Counted from the first letter of the stretch, positions 44,378-55,159 are shown. The stretch is DNA of 64,000 nt from Promicromonospora thailandica (GCF_024171955.1 NZ_JAMTCS010000001.1:186001-250000), one strand, 5' to 3'. Notes: generated from the sequence alone by a model not told the origin. Numbers and translations: made by a program.

Positions 44378-45775
44378 GTGGCGCTGTCGTTCCTCGACCG
44401 CGAGCACACGGTGGCCACGCCCGGCTACAGCCGGTGGCTCATCCCGCCGGCGGCGCTCGCCATCCATCTGTGCATCGGCCAGGCCTACGCGACCAGCGTG
44501 TACAAGAACGCGCTGGTCGCCCACTTCGACTCGAGCCTGACCGCGATCGGCGTCATCTTCTCCATCGCCATCGTCATGCTCGGCCTCTCGGCGGCCGTCA
44601 TGGGCACGTGGGTGGAGCGCGTGGGCCCGCGGGCCGCGATGTTCACCTCGGCCTGCTTCTGGGCGGCGGGATTCCTGGTCGGTGCGCTCGGCATCGCGAC
44701 GTCGCAGCTCTGGCTCGTCTACCTGGGTTACGGGTTCATCGGCGGCATCGGCCTCGGCATCGGCTACATCTCGCCGGTGTCCACGCTGATCAAGTGGTTC
44801 CCGGACCGTCCGGGCCTGGCCACGGGCATGGCGATCATGGGCTTCGGCGGCGGCGCCCTCGTCGCGTCCCCGCTGTCCCGCCAGCTCATGGCGGTCTACG
44901 ACAGCGGGTACGACCCGGCCGACCCCACCTCCGTGGCCTCCGGCAGCGCCGTCACCTCCCTGTTCGTGACCCTGGGCATCGCCTACTTCCTCGTCATGAT
45001 GCTGGGCGTGTTCACGGTGCGCGTGCCCGCGCCGGGCTGGATGCCCGCGGGCTTCGACGCGAGCTCCGTGGCGGCCCGGCCCATGGTGTCGACGGCGAAC
45101 GTCTCGGCCGCGAACGCGATCCGCACCCCGCAGTTCTGGCTCCTGTGGACCGTGCTGTTCTGCAACGTGACGGCAGGCATCGGCATCCTGGAGCAGGCCG
45201 CGCCGATGATCCAGGACTTCTTCCGCGACGGCGGCACGTCGTCCGTGGCGCCGACGACGGCGGCCGGGTTCGTCGCGTTCCTGTCGCTGTTCAACATGGC
45301 GGGACGGTTCGCGTGGTCGTCGACGTCGGACTACATCGGCCGCAAGCCCACGTACGTGATGTACCTGGGCGTCGGCATGGTGCTGTACGTGCTGCTGGCC
45401 ACGGTGGGCAACCTGTCCACGGTGATCTTCGTGCTGGTGGCGGCCGTGATCATCTCGTTCTACGGGGGCGGTTTCGCCACGGTGCCCGCCTACCTGCGCG
45501 ACCTGTTCGGCACGTTCCAGGTGGGCGCCATCCACGGCCGCCTGCTCACCGCGTGGTCCGCCGCGGGCATCGCCGGACCGCTGATCATCAACGGGTTCCT
45601 CGACGCGCAGGGCACGCCCGGCGAGCTCGTCGCCGCCGACTACCGGCCCGCGCTGTTCACCATGGTGGCCGTGCTGGCGGTCGGCTTCGTGGCCAACGCC
45701 CTGGTGCGGCCCGTCGCCGCACGGTTCCACGAGCCGGCGGATCCCGCCGGTGAGCTCGCCGAGGGGAAGGTGTGA
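44378..45775 (+). CDS. MFS transporter, oxalate/formate antiporter (OFA) family
   Basis: A 465-residue, 12-helix major facilitator of the OFA group. The N-terminus has IPPAALAIHLCIGQAYATSV, typical of OFA carriers. The A-motif region is near GTWVERVGPRAAM, and helices are interrupted by a central loop (about 195-240). The second half begins RTPQFWLLWTVLFCNVTAGI. With FdhD and an FdhF/YdeP enzyme encoded next door, exchange of formate, oxalate or a similar carboxylate is likely. AGGAGG lies six bases before the GTG. A small membrane protein gene follows after two bases. Confidence 0.88.
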   Translation: MALSFLDREHTVATPGYSRWLIPPAALAIHLCIGQAYATSVYKNALVAHFDSSLTAIGVIFSIAIVMLGLSAAVMGTWVERVGPRAAMFTSACFWAAGFLVGALGIATSQLWLVYLGYGFIGGIGLGIGYISPVSTLIKWFPDRPGLATGMAIMGFGGGALVASPLSRQLMAVYDSGYDPADPTSVASGSAVTSLFVTLGIAYFLVMMLGVFTVRVPAPGWMPAGFDASSVAARPMVSTANVSAANAIRTPQFWLLWTVLFCNVTAGIGILEQAAPMIQDFFRDGGTSSVAPTTAAGFVAFLSLFNMAGRFAWSSTSDYIGRKPTYVMYLGVGMVLYVLLATVGNLSTVIFVLVAAVIISFYGGGFATVPAYLRDLFGTFQVGAIHGRLLTAWSAAGIAGPLIINGFLDAQGTPGELVAADYRPALFTMVAVLAVGFVANALVRPVAARFHEPADPAGELAEGKV

Positions 45776-45777
45776 GC

Positions 45778-45912
45778 ATGCCTGAGCAGACATCCGGGCA
45801 GCCCGGCAACCAGGTGCCACGGCTGGTGGTGACGTGGCTCGTCGTGACGGTGCCGCTCGCCTACGGCCTGTTCGAGACGATCCGGGGCGTCATCCCGCTG
45901 TTCACGTCGTAG
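45778..45912 (+). CDS. MFS transporter small subunit (44-aa membrane protein)
   Basis: A 44-residue protein with one membrane helix (about 16-34, LVVTWLVVTVPLAYGLFETI) and a polar Gln/Gly-rich N-terminus. It starts two bases after the OFA carrier stop. Short one-helix proteins in exactly this place are known partners of OFA-type carriers in actinobacteria. Too short for most gene finders. Function inferred from position and topology. Confidence 0.75.
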   Translation: MPEQTSGQPGNQVPRLVVTWLVVTVPLAYGLFETIRGVIPLFTS

Positions 45913-45921
45913 CGGCCGGGG

Positions 45922-45960
45922 CGGCCCCGCGCGTGGTACATCCTGGACCAGGCGGGGCCG
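45922..45960. terminator. Hairpin between the MFS operon and fdhD
   Basis: Nine-bp arms CGGCCCCGC / GCGGGGCCG enclose a 21-nt loop in the 73-bp gap between convergent genes. Confidence 0.5.
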
Positions 45961-45985
45961 TCGCGGGATCGACGGCGGCCGCCGC

Positions 45986-46888
45986 TCAGCCCAGCCGGTC
46001 CGCGCGGGTGTAGACGTTCATCGAGTCGCCGCGCACGAACCCGAGCAGGGTCACGCCGCTCTCCTCGGCGAGGTCCACCGCCAGCGTGGACGGCGCCGAG
46101 ATGGCGGAGAGCACCGGGATCCCCGCCCGCGCGGCCTTCTGCACCAGCTCGAACGACGCCCGCCCGCTGACCTGGAGCACCGTCCCGGCGGCGGGGAGGA
46201 CGCCGTCCCGCAGCGCGGCGCCGACCACCTTGTCGACGGCGTTGTGCCGGCCCACGTCCTCGCGCACGTACAACGCCTCGCCGTCCGCCGTGAACAGGCC
46301 CGCGGCGTGCAGGCCGCCGGTGCGGTCGAAGGCGCGCTGCTGCTCGCGCAGCAGGTCGGGCAGGGCAGCGATCACCTCGGGGTCCACCACCACAGGGTCG
46401 GCGGCGACCGGCCAGCGCAGGCCGGCCAGCACCTCCACGACCGTGTCCGAGCCGCAGACGCCGCACGCGCTCGTCGTCGCGAAGGCGCGGGCCCGCGGCG
46501 GCTCGACGCCCCGCGCGAGCACCACCTCGACGGTGTTGTCCTCGTCGGGGCACAGACGCATCGCCACGATGTCCGACGGCGCAGCCACCGCACCCTCGGA
46601 GACCAGCCACCCCGCCACGAGGTCGAAGTCGTGCCCGGGGGTCCGCATGGTGACGGTCAGCGTCTCACCGGCGCCGGCCGCGGAGCCGTCGGAGGCAGGG
46701 CCGCCGACCGGAACCACCGGGCGTACGGGCCCCACGGTGCCGACGGGCACGAGCGGCGCACGCGACCGCGCCACGGCCGGCACGAGCCGCACCATCAGGG
46801 GTTCCTCGACGGCGAGCGTGTCGGGGCGCTGCGCACGGTTGCCCTGCCGGACGCGGACCACACGACGTCGGTCGGTGACGACTCCCAT
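45986..46888 (-). CDS. fdhD: Formate dehydrogenase accessory sulfurtransferase FdhD
   Basis: A 300-residue sulfurtransferase that passes sulfur from a cysteine desulfurase to the molybdenum cofactor of formate dehydrogenases. The catalytic cysteine loop is TTSACGVCGSDTV (about 149-161). The substrate channel segments are GHDFDLVAGWLVSEG and REDVGRHNAVDKVVGAALRD, and the C-terminal part has VSGRASFELVQKAARAGIPV. Divergent from the FdhF/YdeP gene, the probable client, across a region holding a 31-bp-arm palindrome. The ATG at 46888 follows a GAGACT box by 6 nt. Confidence 0.94.
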   Translation of the reverse strand: MGVVTDRRRVVRVRQGNRAQRPDTLAVEEPLMVRLVPAVARSRAPLVPVGTVGPVRPVVPVGGPASDGSAAGAGETLTVTMRTPGHDFDLVAGWLVSEGAVAAPSDIVAMRLCPDEDNTVEVVLARGVEPPRARAFATTSACGVCGSDTVVEVLAGLRWPVAADPVVVDPEVIAALPDLLREQQRAFDRTGGLHAAGLFTADGEALYVREDVGRHNAVDKVVGAALRDGVLPAAGTVLQVSGRASFELVQKAARAGIPVLSAISAPSTLAVDLAEESGVTLLGFVRGDSMNVYTRADRLG

Positions 46889-46982
46889 GCCGCAAGTCTC
46901 GCACCCGCGCCCGCCGCCCTGTCCAGCCCCGCGCACGTCGGTCCGCGTCCGTGAGCTCGGCCCTTCGCCCCGGTCGGAGCCG

Positions 46983-47050
46983 GGTGTTCGGTCCCTTGCC
47001 CTGAGATCGGTCGTTCGACCGACCGATCTCGGGGCAAGGGACCGAACACC
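46983..47050. repeat. 31-bp-arm palindrome in the fdhD/FdhF divergent promoter region
   Basis: Arms 46983-47013 and 47020-47050 pair at 30 of 31 positions around a 6-nt loop. Unlike the other long palindromes here it sits between divergent genes, 95 bp from the fdhD start and 73 bp from the oxidoreductase start. It cannot be a terminator for either gene and may be regulatory or a mobile repeat. Confidence 0.75.
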
Positions 47051-47110
47051 GCACGCCAGGAGATGCAAGTGACCGATATGTCATACCTCCACACCGGGGT
47101 GAAAGCGGCG

Positions 47111-47116
47111 TAGTGT
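47111..47116 (+). promoter_or_regulatory. -10 box of the FdhF/YdeP gene (leaderless)
   Basis: TAGTGT is followed by 7 nt and the GTG start at 47124, with no ribosome site. Confidence 0.5.
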
Positions 47117-47123
47117 CGCCCGT

Positions 47124-49448
<2,325 letters not shown>

Positions 49449-49449
49449 C

Positions 49450-50424
49450 GTGACCGGGGTGCGGAGGGCCGTCGTGGCCGGGTGGAACGGGTTCATCGGG
49501 CGTGCGCTCGTCGCCGACCTCACGGGCCGCGGGTACGACGTCGCGCGCGTGGGCCGGTCCGGCCCGGACGCGCGCTGGTCCGACGGGCCGGACGCGCTCC
49601 GCGACCTCGTCGACGGCGCCGACCTGCTGGTCAACCTCGCGGGCAGGAGCGTGGGCTGCCGGTACACCGACGCCCACCGCGACGAGATCCTGCGGTCGCG
49701 GGTCGAGACCACCCGGCAGCTGCGCGAGGCCGTCACGGCGTCGGCCCGGCCGCCGCGGCTCTGGCTCAACGCGAGCACGGCCACCATCTACCGCTACGCG
49801 CTCGACCGCCCGCAGACTGAGGACGACGGCGAGCTGGGCACCGGCTTCTCCGTGGACGTCGCGCGGAGCTGGGAGCGCGAGCTGTTCGCGGGCGACCTGC
49901 CCGGCACGCGCCGGGTCGCGCTCCGGATGGCGATCGTGCTCGGCGGCCCGGCGTCCGACCTGCTGGCGCGCGTGGCGCGACTCGGTGTCGGCGGGCCGCA
50001 GCTCGACGGGTGGTGGTTCGGGCACCGCCGCTACCGCGGCATCGGCGAGGACCCGACGGGCGGTCCCGTGCCCGTGCACCACAGCCAGGGCCGGCAGAAG
50101 TTCTCGTGGATCCACGTCGACGACGTGCTGCGGGCCGTCCGGTTCCTGGAGCAGCACGAGGACATCTCCGGGCCGGTGAACCTGGCCGCGCCGCACCCCG
50201 TCGACAACCGCACCCTCATGGCCGAGCTGCGCCGCGTGACCCGCATGCCGATCGGCATACCGGCGCCCCGCTGGCTGCTGGAACCCGCCCTGTGGGTGCT
50301 GCGCAACGAGGCCGAGCTGGTGCTCAAGAGCCGCTGGGTGCTGCCGGCGCGGCTGGAGTCGGCGGGCTTCGCCTTCCGCTGGCCGCACCTCGCCCCGGCC
50401 CTCGACGACGTCATCCCCCGCTGA
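49450..50424 (+). CDS. TIGR01777-family NAD-dependent epimerase (SDR39U1-like)
   Basis: A 324-residue extended SDR. The Rossmann N-terminus VVAGWNGFIGRALVADL is at about 8-24 (the usual second Gly is N/F in this family). LVNLAGRSVGCRYTD, the family hallmark, is near 60. The C-terminal DUF1731 region has WVLPARLESAGFAFRWP. The GTG start lies one base after the stop of the molybdoenzyme, so it is co-transcribed. The reaction is unknown in this family. The stop codon lies inside the left arm of a long palindrome. Confidence 0.88.
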   Translation: MTGVRRAVVAGWNGFIGRALVADLTGRGYDVARVGRSGPDARWSDGPDALRDLVDGADLLVNLAGRSVGCRYTDAHRDEILRSRVETTRQLREAVTASARPPRLWLNASTATIYRYALDRPQTEDDGELGTGFSVDVARSWERELFAGDLPGTRRVALRMAIVLGGPASDLLARVARLGVGGPQLDGWWFGHRRYRGIGEDPTGGPVPVHHSQGRQKFSWIHVDDVLRAVRFLEQHEDISGPVNLAAPHPVDNRTLMAELRRVTRMPIGIPAPRWLLEPALWVLRNEAELVLKSRWVLPARLESAGFAFRWPHLAPALDDVIPR

Positions 50425-50482
50425 GTGCTGGGTATCCGCCCTTCTCGTGGACGAGAAAGGGCGGATACCCAGCACTCAGCGG
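50418..50482. terminator. Long palindrome, copy 2 of the GCTGAGTGCTGG family
   Basis: Arms 50418-50448 and 50451-50482 pair fully except for one bulged base. The arm core GCTGAGTGCTGGGTATCCGC differs from copy 1 (36897) at two adjacent bases, and both are compensated on the other arm. It overlaps the epimerase stop codon and lies 14 bp from the symporter stop. Confidence 0.88.
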
Positions 50483-50495
50483 ACGGGGGGTCGGG

Positions 50496-52145
50496 TCAGT
50501 GGGAGACCGCCTTCTCCGCGCCCGCGCCCGTGAGGGAGCGGACCTCCATCTCCGCGTACTTCTCGGGGTGCGACCGCTCCTTGCTCAGGAACGTGCCGAC
50601 GATGCCGAGCACGAACGCGAGCGGGATGGTCACGATGCCCGGGTTGTCGAGCGGGAAGAAGTGGAAGTCGATGGCCGGGTTGCTGATCATCGACTTGCTG
50701 AGCCCCGTGACCGGGTCGGCGGGCTTGCCCGACACGACCGGCGAGAAGATGATCAGCACGACCGTCGAGATCAGGCCGCCGTAGATGCTCCACAGCGCGC
50801 CCGACGTGTTGAACCGCTTCCAGAACAGCGAGTAGATGATGGTCGGCAGGTTCGCGGACGCCGCGACGCAGAACGCCAGCGCCACGAGGAACGCGATGTT
50901 CTGGCCGTTGGCGAAGATGCCACCGAGGATCGCGATGACGCCGATCACGACCACGGTCCAGCGGGCGACGCGGACCTCGCCGTCGGCCGAGACCTGCCCC
51001 TTCTTGATGATCGAGGCGTAGATGTCGTGCGAGAAGCTCGCCGCAGCGGTGATCGTGAGGCCCGCCACCACGGCGAGGATCGTCGCGAACGCGACCGCCG
51101 CGATGATGCCGAGCAGGATCTCGCCACCGAGCTCGAACGCGAGCAGCGGCGCCGCCGAGTTCTGACCGCCCGGGGCCGCGAGGATCGCCTCGGGACCCAC
51201 GAGGGCGCCGGCGCCGTACCCGAGCACCAGGGTGAACAGGTAGAAGATGCCGATCAGCCAGATGGCCACGACCACGGACTTCCGGGCCTCCTTGGCCGAC
51301 GGCACCGTGTAGAAGCGCATGAGCACGTGCGGCAGACCCGCGGTGCCGAGCACCAGGGCCAGCGCCAGGGAGAGGAAGTCGAGCTGCGAGAGCGCGGACG
51401 CGCCGTACTGCAGACCCGGCTCGAGGATCGCCTCGCCCTTGTCACCGGACATGTTCACGGCCTCCTGCATGACCGCGGACAGGTTGAAGCCGTGCAGCGC
51501 GAGCACCCAGATCGTCATGGCGCCGGCGCCCGCGATGAGCAGCGTCGCCTTGATGATCTGCACCCACGTGGTGCCCTTCATGCCGCCCACCAGCACGTAC
51601 AGGATCATGAGGGCGCCGACCACGGCGATGACCAGGCCCTGGCCCGCCTGGTCGGTGATGCCGAGCAGGAGCGCCACGAGGCCGCCCGCGCCGGCCATCT
51701 GCGCCAGCAGGTAGAAGAAGACGACGGCCAGCGTCGACAGCGCGGCGGCCATCCGGATCGGCCGCTGCTTGAGGCGGAACGACAGCACGTCGGCCATCGT
51801 GAACTTGCCGGTGTTGCGCAGCAGCTCGGCGACCAGCAGCAGGGCGACGAGCCACGCCACGAGGAAGCCGATGGAGTACAGGAAGCCGTCGTACCCGTTG
51901 ACGGCGATGGCGCCGGCGATGCCCAGGAAGCTCGCCGCGGACAGGTAGTCGCCCGCGATGGCCGTGCCGTTCTGGGTGCCGGTGAAGCTGCGCCCGCCCG
52001 CGTAGAAGTCGGCGGCGCTCTTGTTCTGCCGCGACACCCGGAAGACGACGATGAGGGTGACGACGACGAACGCGCCGAAGATGCCGATGTTGATCCAGGT
52101 GTTGCCGACGTTCGTCGCCGCGGCGGCCATCACGGTCCCGTTCAC
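50496..52145 (-). CDS. Cation/acetate-type sodium:solute symporter
   Basis: A 549-residue, roughly 13-helix SSS transporter of the ActP/MctC group, importing acetate or other short monocarboxylates with Na+. Marks are SAADFYAGGRSFTGTQNG (about 41-58), DYLSAASFLGIAG, GGMKGTTWVQIIKA and GTAGLPHVLMRFYTVP. The GTG at 52145 overlaps the stop of the DUF485 gene (GTGA) and has a GGGGGG ribosome site; ATG 52130 is a weaker option. Operon with DUF485, as in many actinobacteria. A CRP/GlxR-like site lies upstream of the operon. Confidence 0.92.
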   Translation of the reverse strand: MNGTVMAAAATNVGNTWINIGIFGAFVVVTLIVVFRVSRQNKSAADFYAGGRSFTGTQNGTAIAGDYLSAASFLGIAGAIAVNGYDGFLYSIGFLVAWLVALLLVAELLRNTGKFTMADVLSFRLKQRPIRMAAALSTLAVVFFYLLAQMAGAGGLVALLLGITDQAGQGLVIAVVGALMILYVLVGGMKGTTWVQIIKATLLIAGAGAMTIWVLALHGFNLSAVMQEAVNMSGDKGEAILEPGLQYGASALSQLDFLSLALALVLGTAGLPHVLMRFYTVPSAKEARKSVVVAIWLIGIFYLFTLVLGYGAGALVGPEAILAAPGGQNSAAPLLAFELGGEILLGIIAAVAFATILAVVAGLTITAAASFSHDIYASIIKKGQVSADGEVRVARWTVVVIGVIAILGGIFANGQNIAFLVALAFCVAASANLPTIIYSLFWKRFNTSGALWSIYGGLISTVVLIIFSPVVSGKPADPVTGLSKSMISNPAIDFHFFPLDNPGIVTIPLAFVLGIVGTFLSKERSHPEKYAEMEVRSLTGAGAEKAVSH

Positions 52146-52480
52146 AGCTGACCCCCCTCGATCTCCTCGCGCAGGGCCTGCGCCCGGGCGTCGAACTTGT
52201 TGTTCGCCCACCGCGCGTAGAGCGTGGTGATCACGAACGTGGACACGAACTGCAGCAGCCCGAAGACGAGGCCCACGGTGATGGTGCCTGCCACCCGGAT
52301 GCTCATGAACTCGTGCGCGTACGTGCTCATCAGCGCATAGAGCAGGTACCAGACGAGGAACAGCGCGGTCATCGGGAAGACGAAGTTCCGGAACGCCCTG
52401 CGCAGGCTCTGGAACTCCTCCGAACGCTCGACGCGTTGGTAATCGGTTTCGACAGGCCCTGAAGCCCCTACGTCAGTCAT
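52142..52480 (-). CDS. DUF485 membrane protein
   Basis: A 112-residue protein with two membrane helices (about 33-55 and 66-90) and the family pattern SEEFQSLRRAFRNFVFP. DUF485 proteins are encoded immediately before ActP/MctC-type symporters and are thought to be accessory subunits. GGAGG lies four bases before the ATG, and its stop overlaps the symporter GTG. Confidence 0.9.
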   Translation of the reverse strand: MTDVGASGPVETDYQRVERSEEFQSLRRAFRNFVFPMTALFLVWYLLYALMSTYAHEFMSIRVAGTITVGLVFGLLQFVSTFVITTLYARWANNKFDARAQALREEIEGGQL

Positions 52481-52551
52481 GACGCCTCCATTGGCTCACG
52501 GGGCGCGCGCTCTGCTCGCGGCCCGGTGCGCTCTTCGCACCCGGGGTCAAA

Positions 52552-52567
52552 TGTGCCGTACTTCACA
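52552..52567. promoter_or_regulatory. CRP/GlxR-like binding site upstream of DUF485-symporter operon
   Basis: On the minus strand TGTGAAGTACGGCACA matches the TGTGA-N6-TCACA consensus at nine of ten positions. It is centred about 80 bp before the DUF485 ATG. The remainder of the 182-bp gap (52481-52662) holds a CCGGTGCG/CGCACCCGG hairpin and no gene. Confidence 0.6.
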
Positions 52568-52662
52568 TGCCGGGGGCAAACAGATCCCACGGTGGGTTGA
52601 CTGACTTGACCAACTCGTTATACCCGGCTCGGAGGGGGCCTCCACGAAGGAGAACCGGCTGG

Positions 52663-53463
52663 TCAGCGCCGCACGTACGTGAGGTCGGTGATCTCGCGCC
52701 CCGCCCGGTGCGCCTTGCGCTCGAACCCCGTCAGCACCCGCCGCTCGAAGCGCGGCGCGCGGCCGCCCGCGCCGTGCGCGTTCTCCAGGTGCTCGTGCGC
52801 GTCCAGCACCTCGAGCATCTGCTCGGCGTACTCGGCCCAGTCGGTGGCGAGGCGCAGGGTCCCTCCGGGGCGCAGCACCCGCGCCGCGAGCCCCGCGAAC
52901 TCCGCGGTGACCAGGCGCCGCTTGTGGTGGCGCGACTTGTGCCACGGGTCCGGAAAGAAGACCCACAGCTCGTCCACGCCCCCGGCCGGGAGGGTCGTGG
53001 CCAGCAGCTCCGCGGCGTTGGCCTGCACGAGCCGCAGGTTGGGCAGCCCCTCCCGGCCCTGCTCGGCGCCCGCCCGTTCCGCGCTCGCGATGGTGTGCGC
53101 GAGCCCGGGCTGGTACACCTCCACGGCCAGGTGGTCCCGGTCGGGATCCGTGGCGGCGGCCTCGACCACGGCGTCGCCCATGCCCGACCCGACCTCCACG
53201 ACCAGCGGCGCCGCACGCCCGAACACCGCCGCCGGGTCCAGCACGAACTCCGGGTCCACGGACGTGCGCGCGACGGCCCGCGGCACGTCGATCAGGTAGG
53301 CGTGGTGCCGCGCGGCCCACATCCGCTTCTGCCGGTCCGTCAGGCGGCCCGACCGGCGCACGAACGACACCGGCTTGGTGCGGAACCCGGCCAGCTCAGG
53401 ACGGTCGGCAGGGTCCGCGGGCTCGGGTGCGGCGTCGGGCTGGACGGGTACGGGCTGACTCAC
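52663..53463 (-). CDS. trmB: tRNA (guanine-46-N7)-methyltransferase
   Basis: A 266-residue SAM-dependent enzyme that makes m7G46 in tRNA variable loops. N-terminal FVRRSGRLTDRQKRMW, SAM site VVEVGSGMGDAV (about 90-101), and the diagnostic FFPDPWHKSRHHKRRLV (about 165-181) identify it. The C-terminal RRVLTGFERKAHRAGREI fits the family. The GTG at 53463 is chosen over upstream in-frame starts because a TACGAT box stands exactly 7 nt before it. Monocistronic. Confidence 0.94.
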   Translation of the reverse strand: MSQPVPVQPDAAPEPADPADRPELAGFRTKPVSFVRRSGRLTDRQKRMWAARHHAYLIDVPRAVARTSVDPEFVLDPAAVFGRAAPLVVEVGSGMGDAVVEAAATDPDRDHLAVEVYQPGLAHTIASAERAGAEQGREGLPNLRLVQANAAELLATTLPAGGVDELWVFFPDPWHKSRHHKRRLVTAEFAGLAARVLRPGGTLRLATDWAEYAEQMLEVLDAHEHLENAHGAGGRAPRFERRVLTGFERKAHRAGREITDLTYVRR

Positions 53464-53470
53464 ACGCACG

Positions 53471-53476
53471 ATCGTA
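53471..53476 (-). promoter_or_regulatory. -10 box of trmB (leaderless)
   Basis: On the minus strand TACGAT is followed by CGTGCGT and the GTG start. Confidence 0.5.
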
Positions 53477-53491
53477 CGAGGTGTCGCCCGG

Positions 53492-54073
53492 TCAGCTCGC
53501 CCGCACCTCGTCCGCCAGCATCGCCGTCGCCTCGGCCGGGTCGAGGTCACCGACCAGGACGCGGAGCGTCAGCCCGTCGGCGAGGGCCAGCAGGCGCCGG
53601 GCCTGGACCAGGGCCGGGTCGCCGGCGGTGCCCGGCGGTGCGGACCCCGCGCCCGCCGCGCGGATCAGGCGGGCGCACTCGTCCTCCGCACCCCGGCGGG
53701 CCTCGGCGAGCACCTGCCGCACGGCGTCGTCGTTGATCGACCTGGCGACGTAGGCGTACCAGACGCTGACGCCGGCCCGCCCGGCGTCGTCCCGCGGGAT
53801 CTGCTGGCTCACCACGTGCAGCAGGCGCTCGCGCGGCGGGGCCTGCTCCGTCTCGAGGTAGCCGCCGTAGGCACTGTCGACCAGGGCCGTGCAGCCGGCC
53901 AGCACCAGGGCCTCCTTGGTGCCGAAGTAGTGCTGGATCCGACCCGTCGAGACGCCGGCCGCGGCCGCCACGTGCCGCAGGCTCACCCCCTCGATGCCCT
54001 GCTGCGCGATCACGAGCCACAGCGCGTGGACGATCTGGGTCCGGCGCTCTGCGTGGTCGACGATCCGCGGCAT
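53492..54073 (-). CDS. TetR-family repressor (BetI/AcrR type)
   Basis: A 193-residue repressor with helix-turn-helix at about 8-53 (RRTQIVHALWLVIAQQGIEG, SLRHVAAAAGVSTGRIQHYF). The C-terminal ligand domain is of the BetI-like TetR_C_6 type. Divergent from a secreted or membrane-anchored alpha/beta hydrolase gene, with a perfect 17-bp-arm palindrome between them. It most likely represses both itself and the hydrolase. Confidence 0.9.
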   Translation of the reverse strand: MPRIVDHAERRTQIVHALWLVIAQQGIEGVSLRHVAAAAGVSTGRIQHYFGTKEALVLAGCTALVDSAYGGYLETEQAPPRERLLHVVSQQIPRDDAGRAGVSVWYAYVARSINDDAVRQVLAEARRGAEDECARLIRAAGAGSAPPGTAGDPALVQARRLLALADGLTLRVLVGDLDPAEATAMLADEVRAS

Positions 54074-54085
54074 GCGCGCAGTTTA

Positions 54086-54129
54086 GCAATACGTTCGCAT
54101 CGCAACCTGTTACGATGCGAACGTATTGC
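54086..54129. promoter_or_regulatory. Perfect palindromic operator between divergent TetR and hydrolase genes
   Basis: GCAATACGTTCGCATCG (54086-54102) and its exact complement (54113-54129) flank a 10-nt spacer. A TACGAT -10-like box (54111-54116) for the hydrolase lies across the right arm. The site is 12 bp from the TetR start and 23 bp from the hydrolase start. Confidence 0.8.
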
Positions 54130-54151
54130 AAAACGTCCGGAGGAGATCCCG

Positions 54152-55153
54152 ATGCGCACCGACACCCCACGCCGTCGCTGGCCCGTCGCCCTGCTGGCCG
54201 TGCTCGCGGCGGTCTCGACCGGCGGCCTCGTGCTGCTCGTCGCGGCCGGCGGGCCCGGGGTGAACCACTTCCGCACCGCCGAAGGCCGCGCGGCGTACGA
54301 GGAGGCCTACGCGGCGGCCATGGCGGGCCTGCCCGAGCCGACGGCGACGCACGACGTCGCGACCACCTTCGGCACCGTCCGCGCCTACGCCTGGGTCGAC
54401 GAGGAGCACCCGGACGCCACGCCCGTCGTGCTGCTGCCGGGGCGGTCGGCGGCCGTGCCGATGTGGGCCGACAACCTGCCCGACTTCGCCCGGCACCGCA
54501 CCGTGTACGCCTTCGACACGCTCGGTGACACCGGCCTGTCCGTGCAGACGCTGCCCCTGGCGGACGTCGGCGACTCCGCCCGCTGGGTCGACGAGGCCAT
54601 GCAGGCCCTGGGCATCGAGCGCGCCCACCTGCTCGGCCACTCCCAGGGGGGCGGCCTGGCGGCGGCCGTCGCCGTCCGCCATCCGGAGCGGCTCGCGAGC
54701 CTCACGCTCCTGGAACCGGTGCTCACGCTGGGCGTGCTGCCGATGTCGACGATCCTGTACTCGATCCCCGCCTCGCTGCCGTTCGTCCCCGAGGCGTGGC
54801 GCGAGGCGGCGCTGAACCGCATCGGCGGCGTCGAGCCGGAGGAGGTGGACCCCGACGACCCGCTGGCCCGGCTCATCACGGAGGGCTCGCGGCACTTCGC
54901 GTCGTCGTCGCTGCCCAACCCGGTGCCGCTGACCGACGACGAGCTGCGCGGCCTGGACATGCCCGTCTACGTGGGTCTCGCGAGCGACGGCTCCCTGTCC
55001 GGCGGCGACGCGGCCGAGCGCGCGACCCTGATCCCGGACGCACGGGTGAAGGTCTGGCCGGACACGACCCACTCGCTCCCGATGCAGGCCGCCGATGCCC
55101 TGGGCGCAGACCTGAAACAGTTCTGGACCACGAACGACCCGTCGCCACGCTGA
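54152..55153 (+). CDS. Membrane-anchored/secreted alpha/beta hydrolase
   Basis: A 333-residue hydrolase with an N-terminal signal or anchor helix (residues about 9-33). Fold motifs follow: PVVLLPGRSAAVPMW, nucleophile elbow LLGHSQGGGLAAA (Ser about 168), and His in WPDTTHSLPMQAA near residue 308. GGAGGAG lies seven bases before the ATG. The divergent TetR gene and a perfect operator indicate inducible expression. Substrate unknown; location outside or on the membrane suggests an imported or exported ester or antibiotic-like compound. Confidence 0.86.
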   Translation: MRTDTPRRRWPVALLAVLAAVSTGGLVLLVAAGGPGVNHFRTAEGRAAYEEAYAAAMAGLPEPTATHDVATTFGTVRAYAWVDEEHPDATPVVLLPGRSAAVPMWADNLPDFARHRTVYAFDTLGDTGLSVQTLPLADVGDSARWVDEAMQALGIERAHLLGHSQGGGLAAAVAVRHPERLASLTLLEPVLTLGVLPMSTILYSIPASLPFVPEAWREAALNRIGGVEPEEVDPDDPLARLITEGSRHFASSSLPNPVPLTDDELRGLDMPVYVGLASDGSLSGGDAAERATLIPDARVKVWPDTTHSLPMQAADALGADLKQFWTTNDPSPR

Positions 55154-55159
55154 TGCGCT

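Noticed and set aside
47056-47100. A second CRP/GlxR-like site before the FdhF/YdeP gene (GTGACCGATATGTCAT)
   Set aside because: The half-sites are wrongly spaced and only loosely match TGTGA-N6-TCACA.
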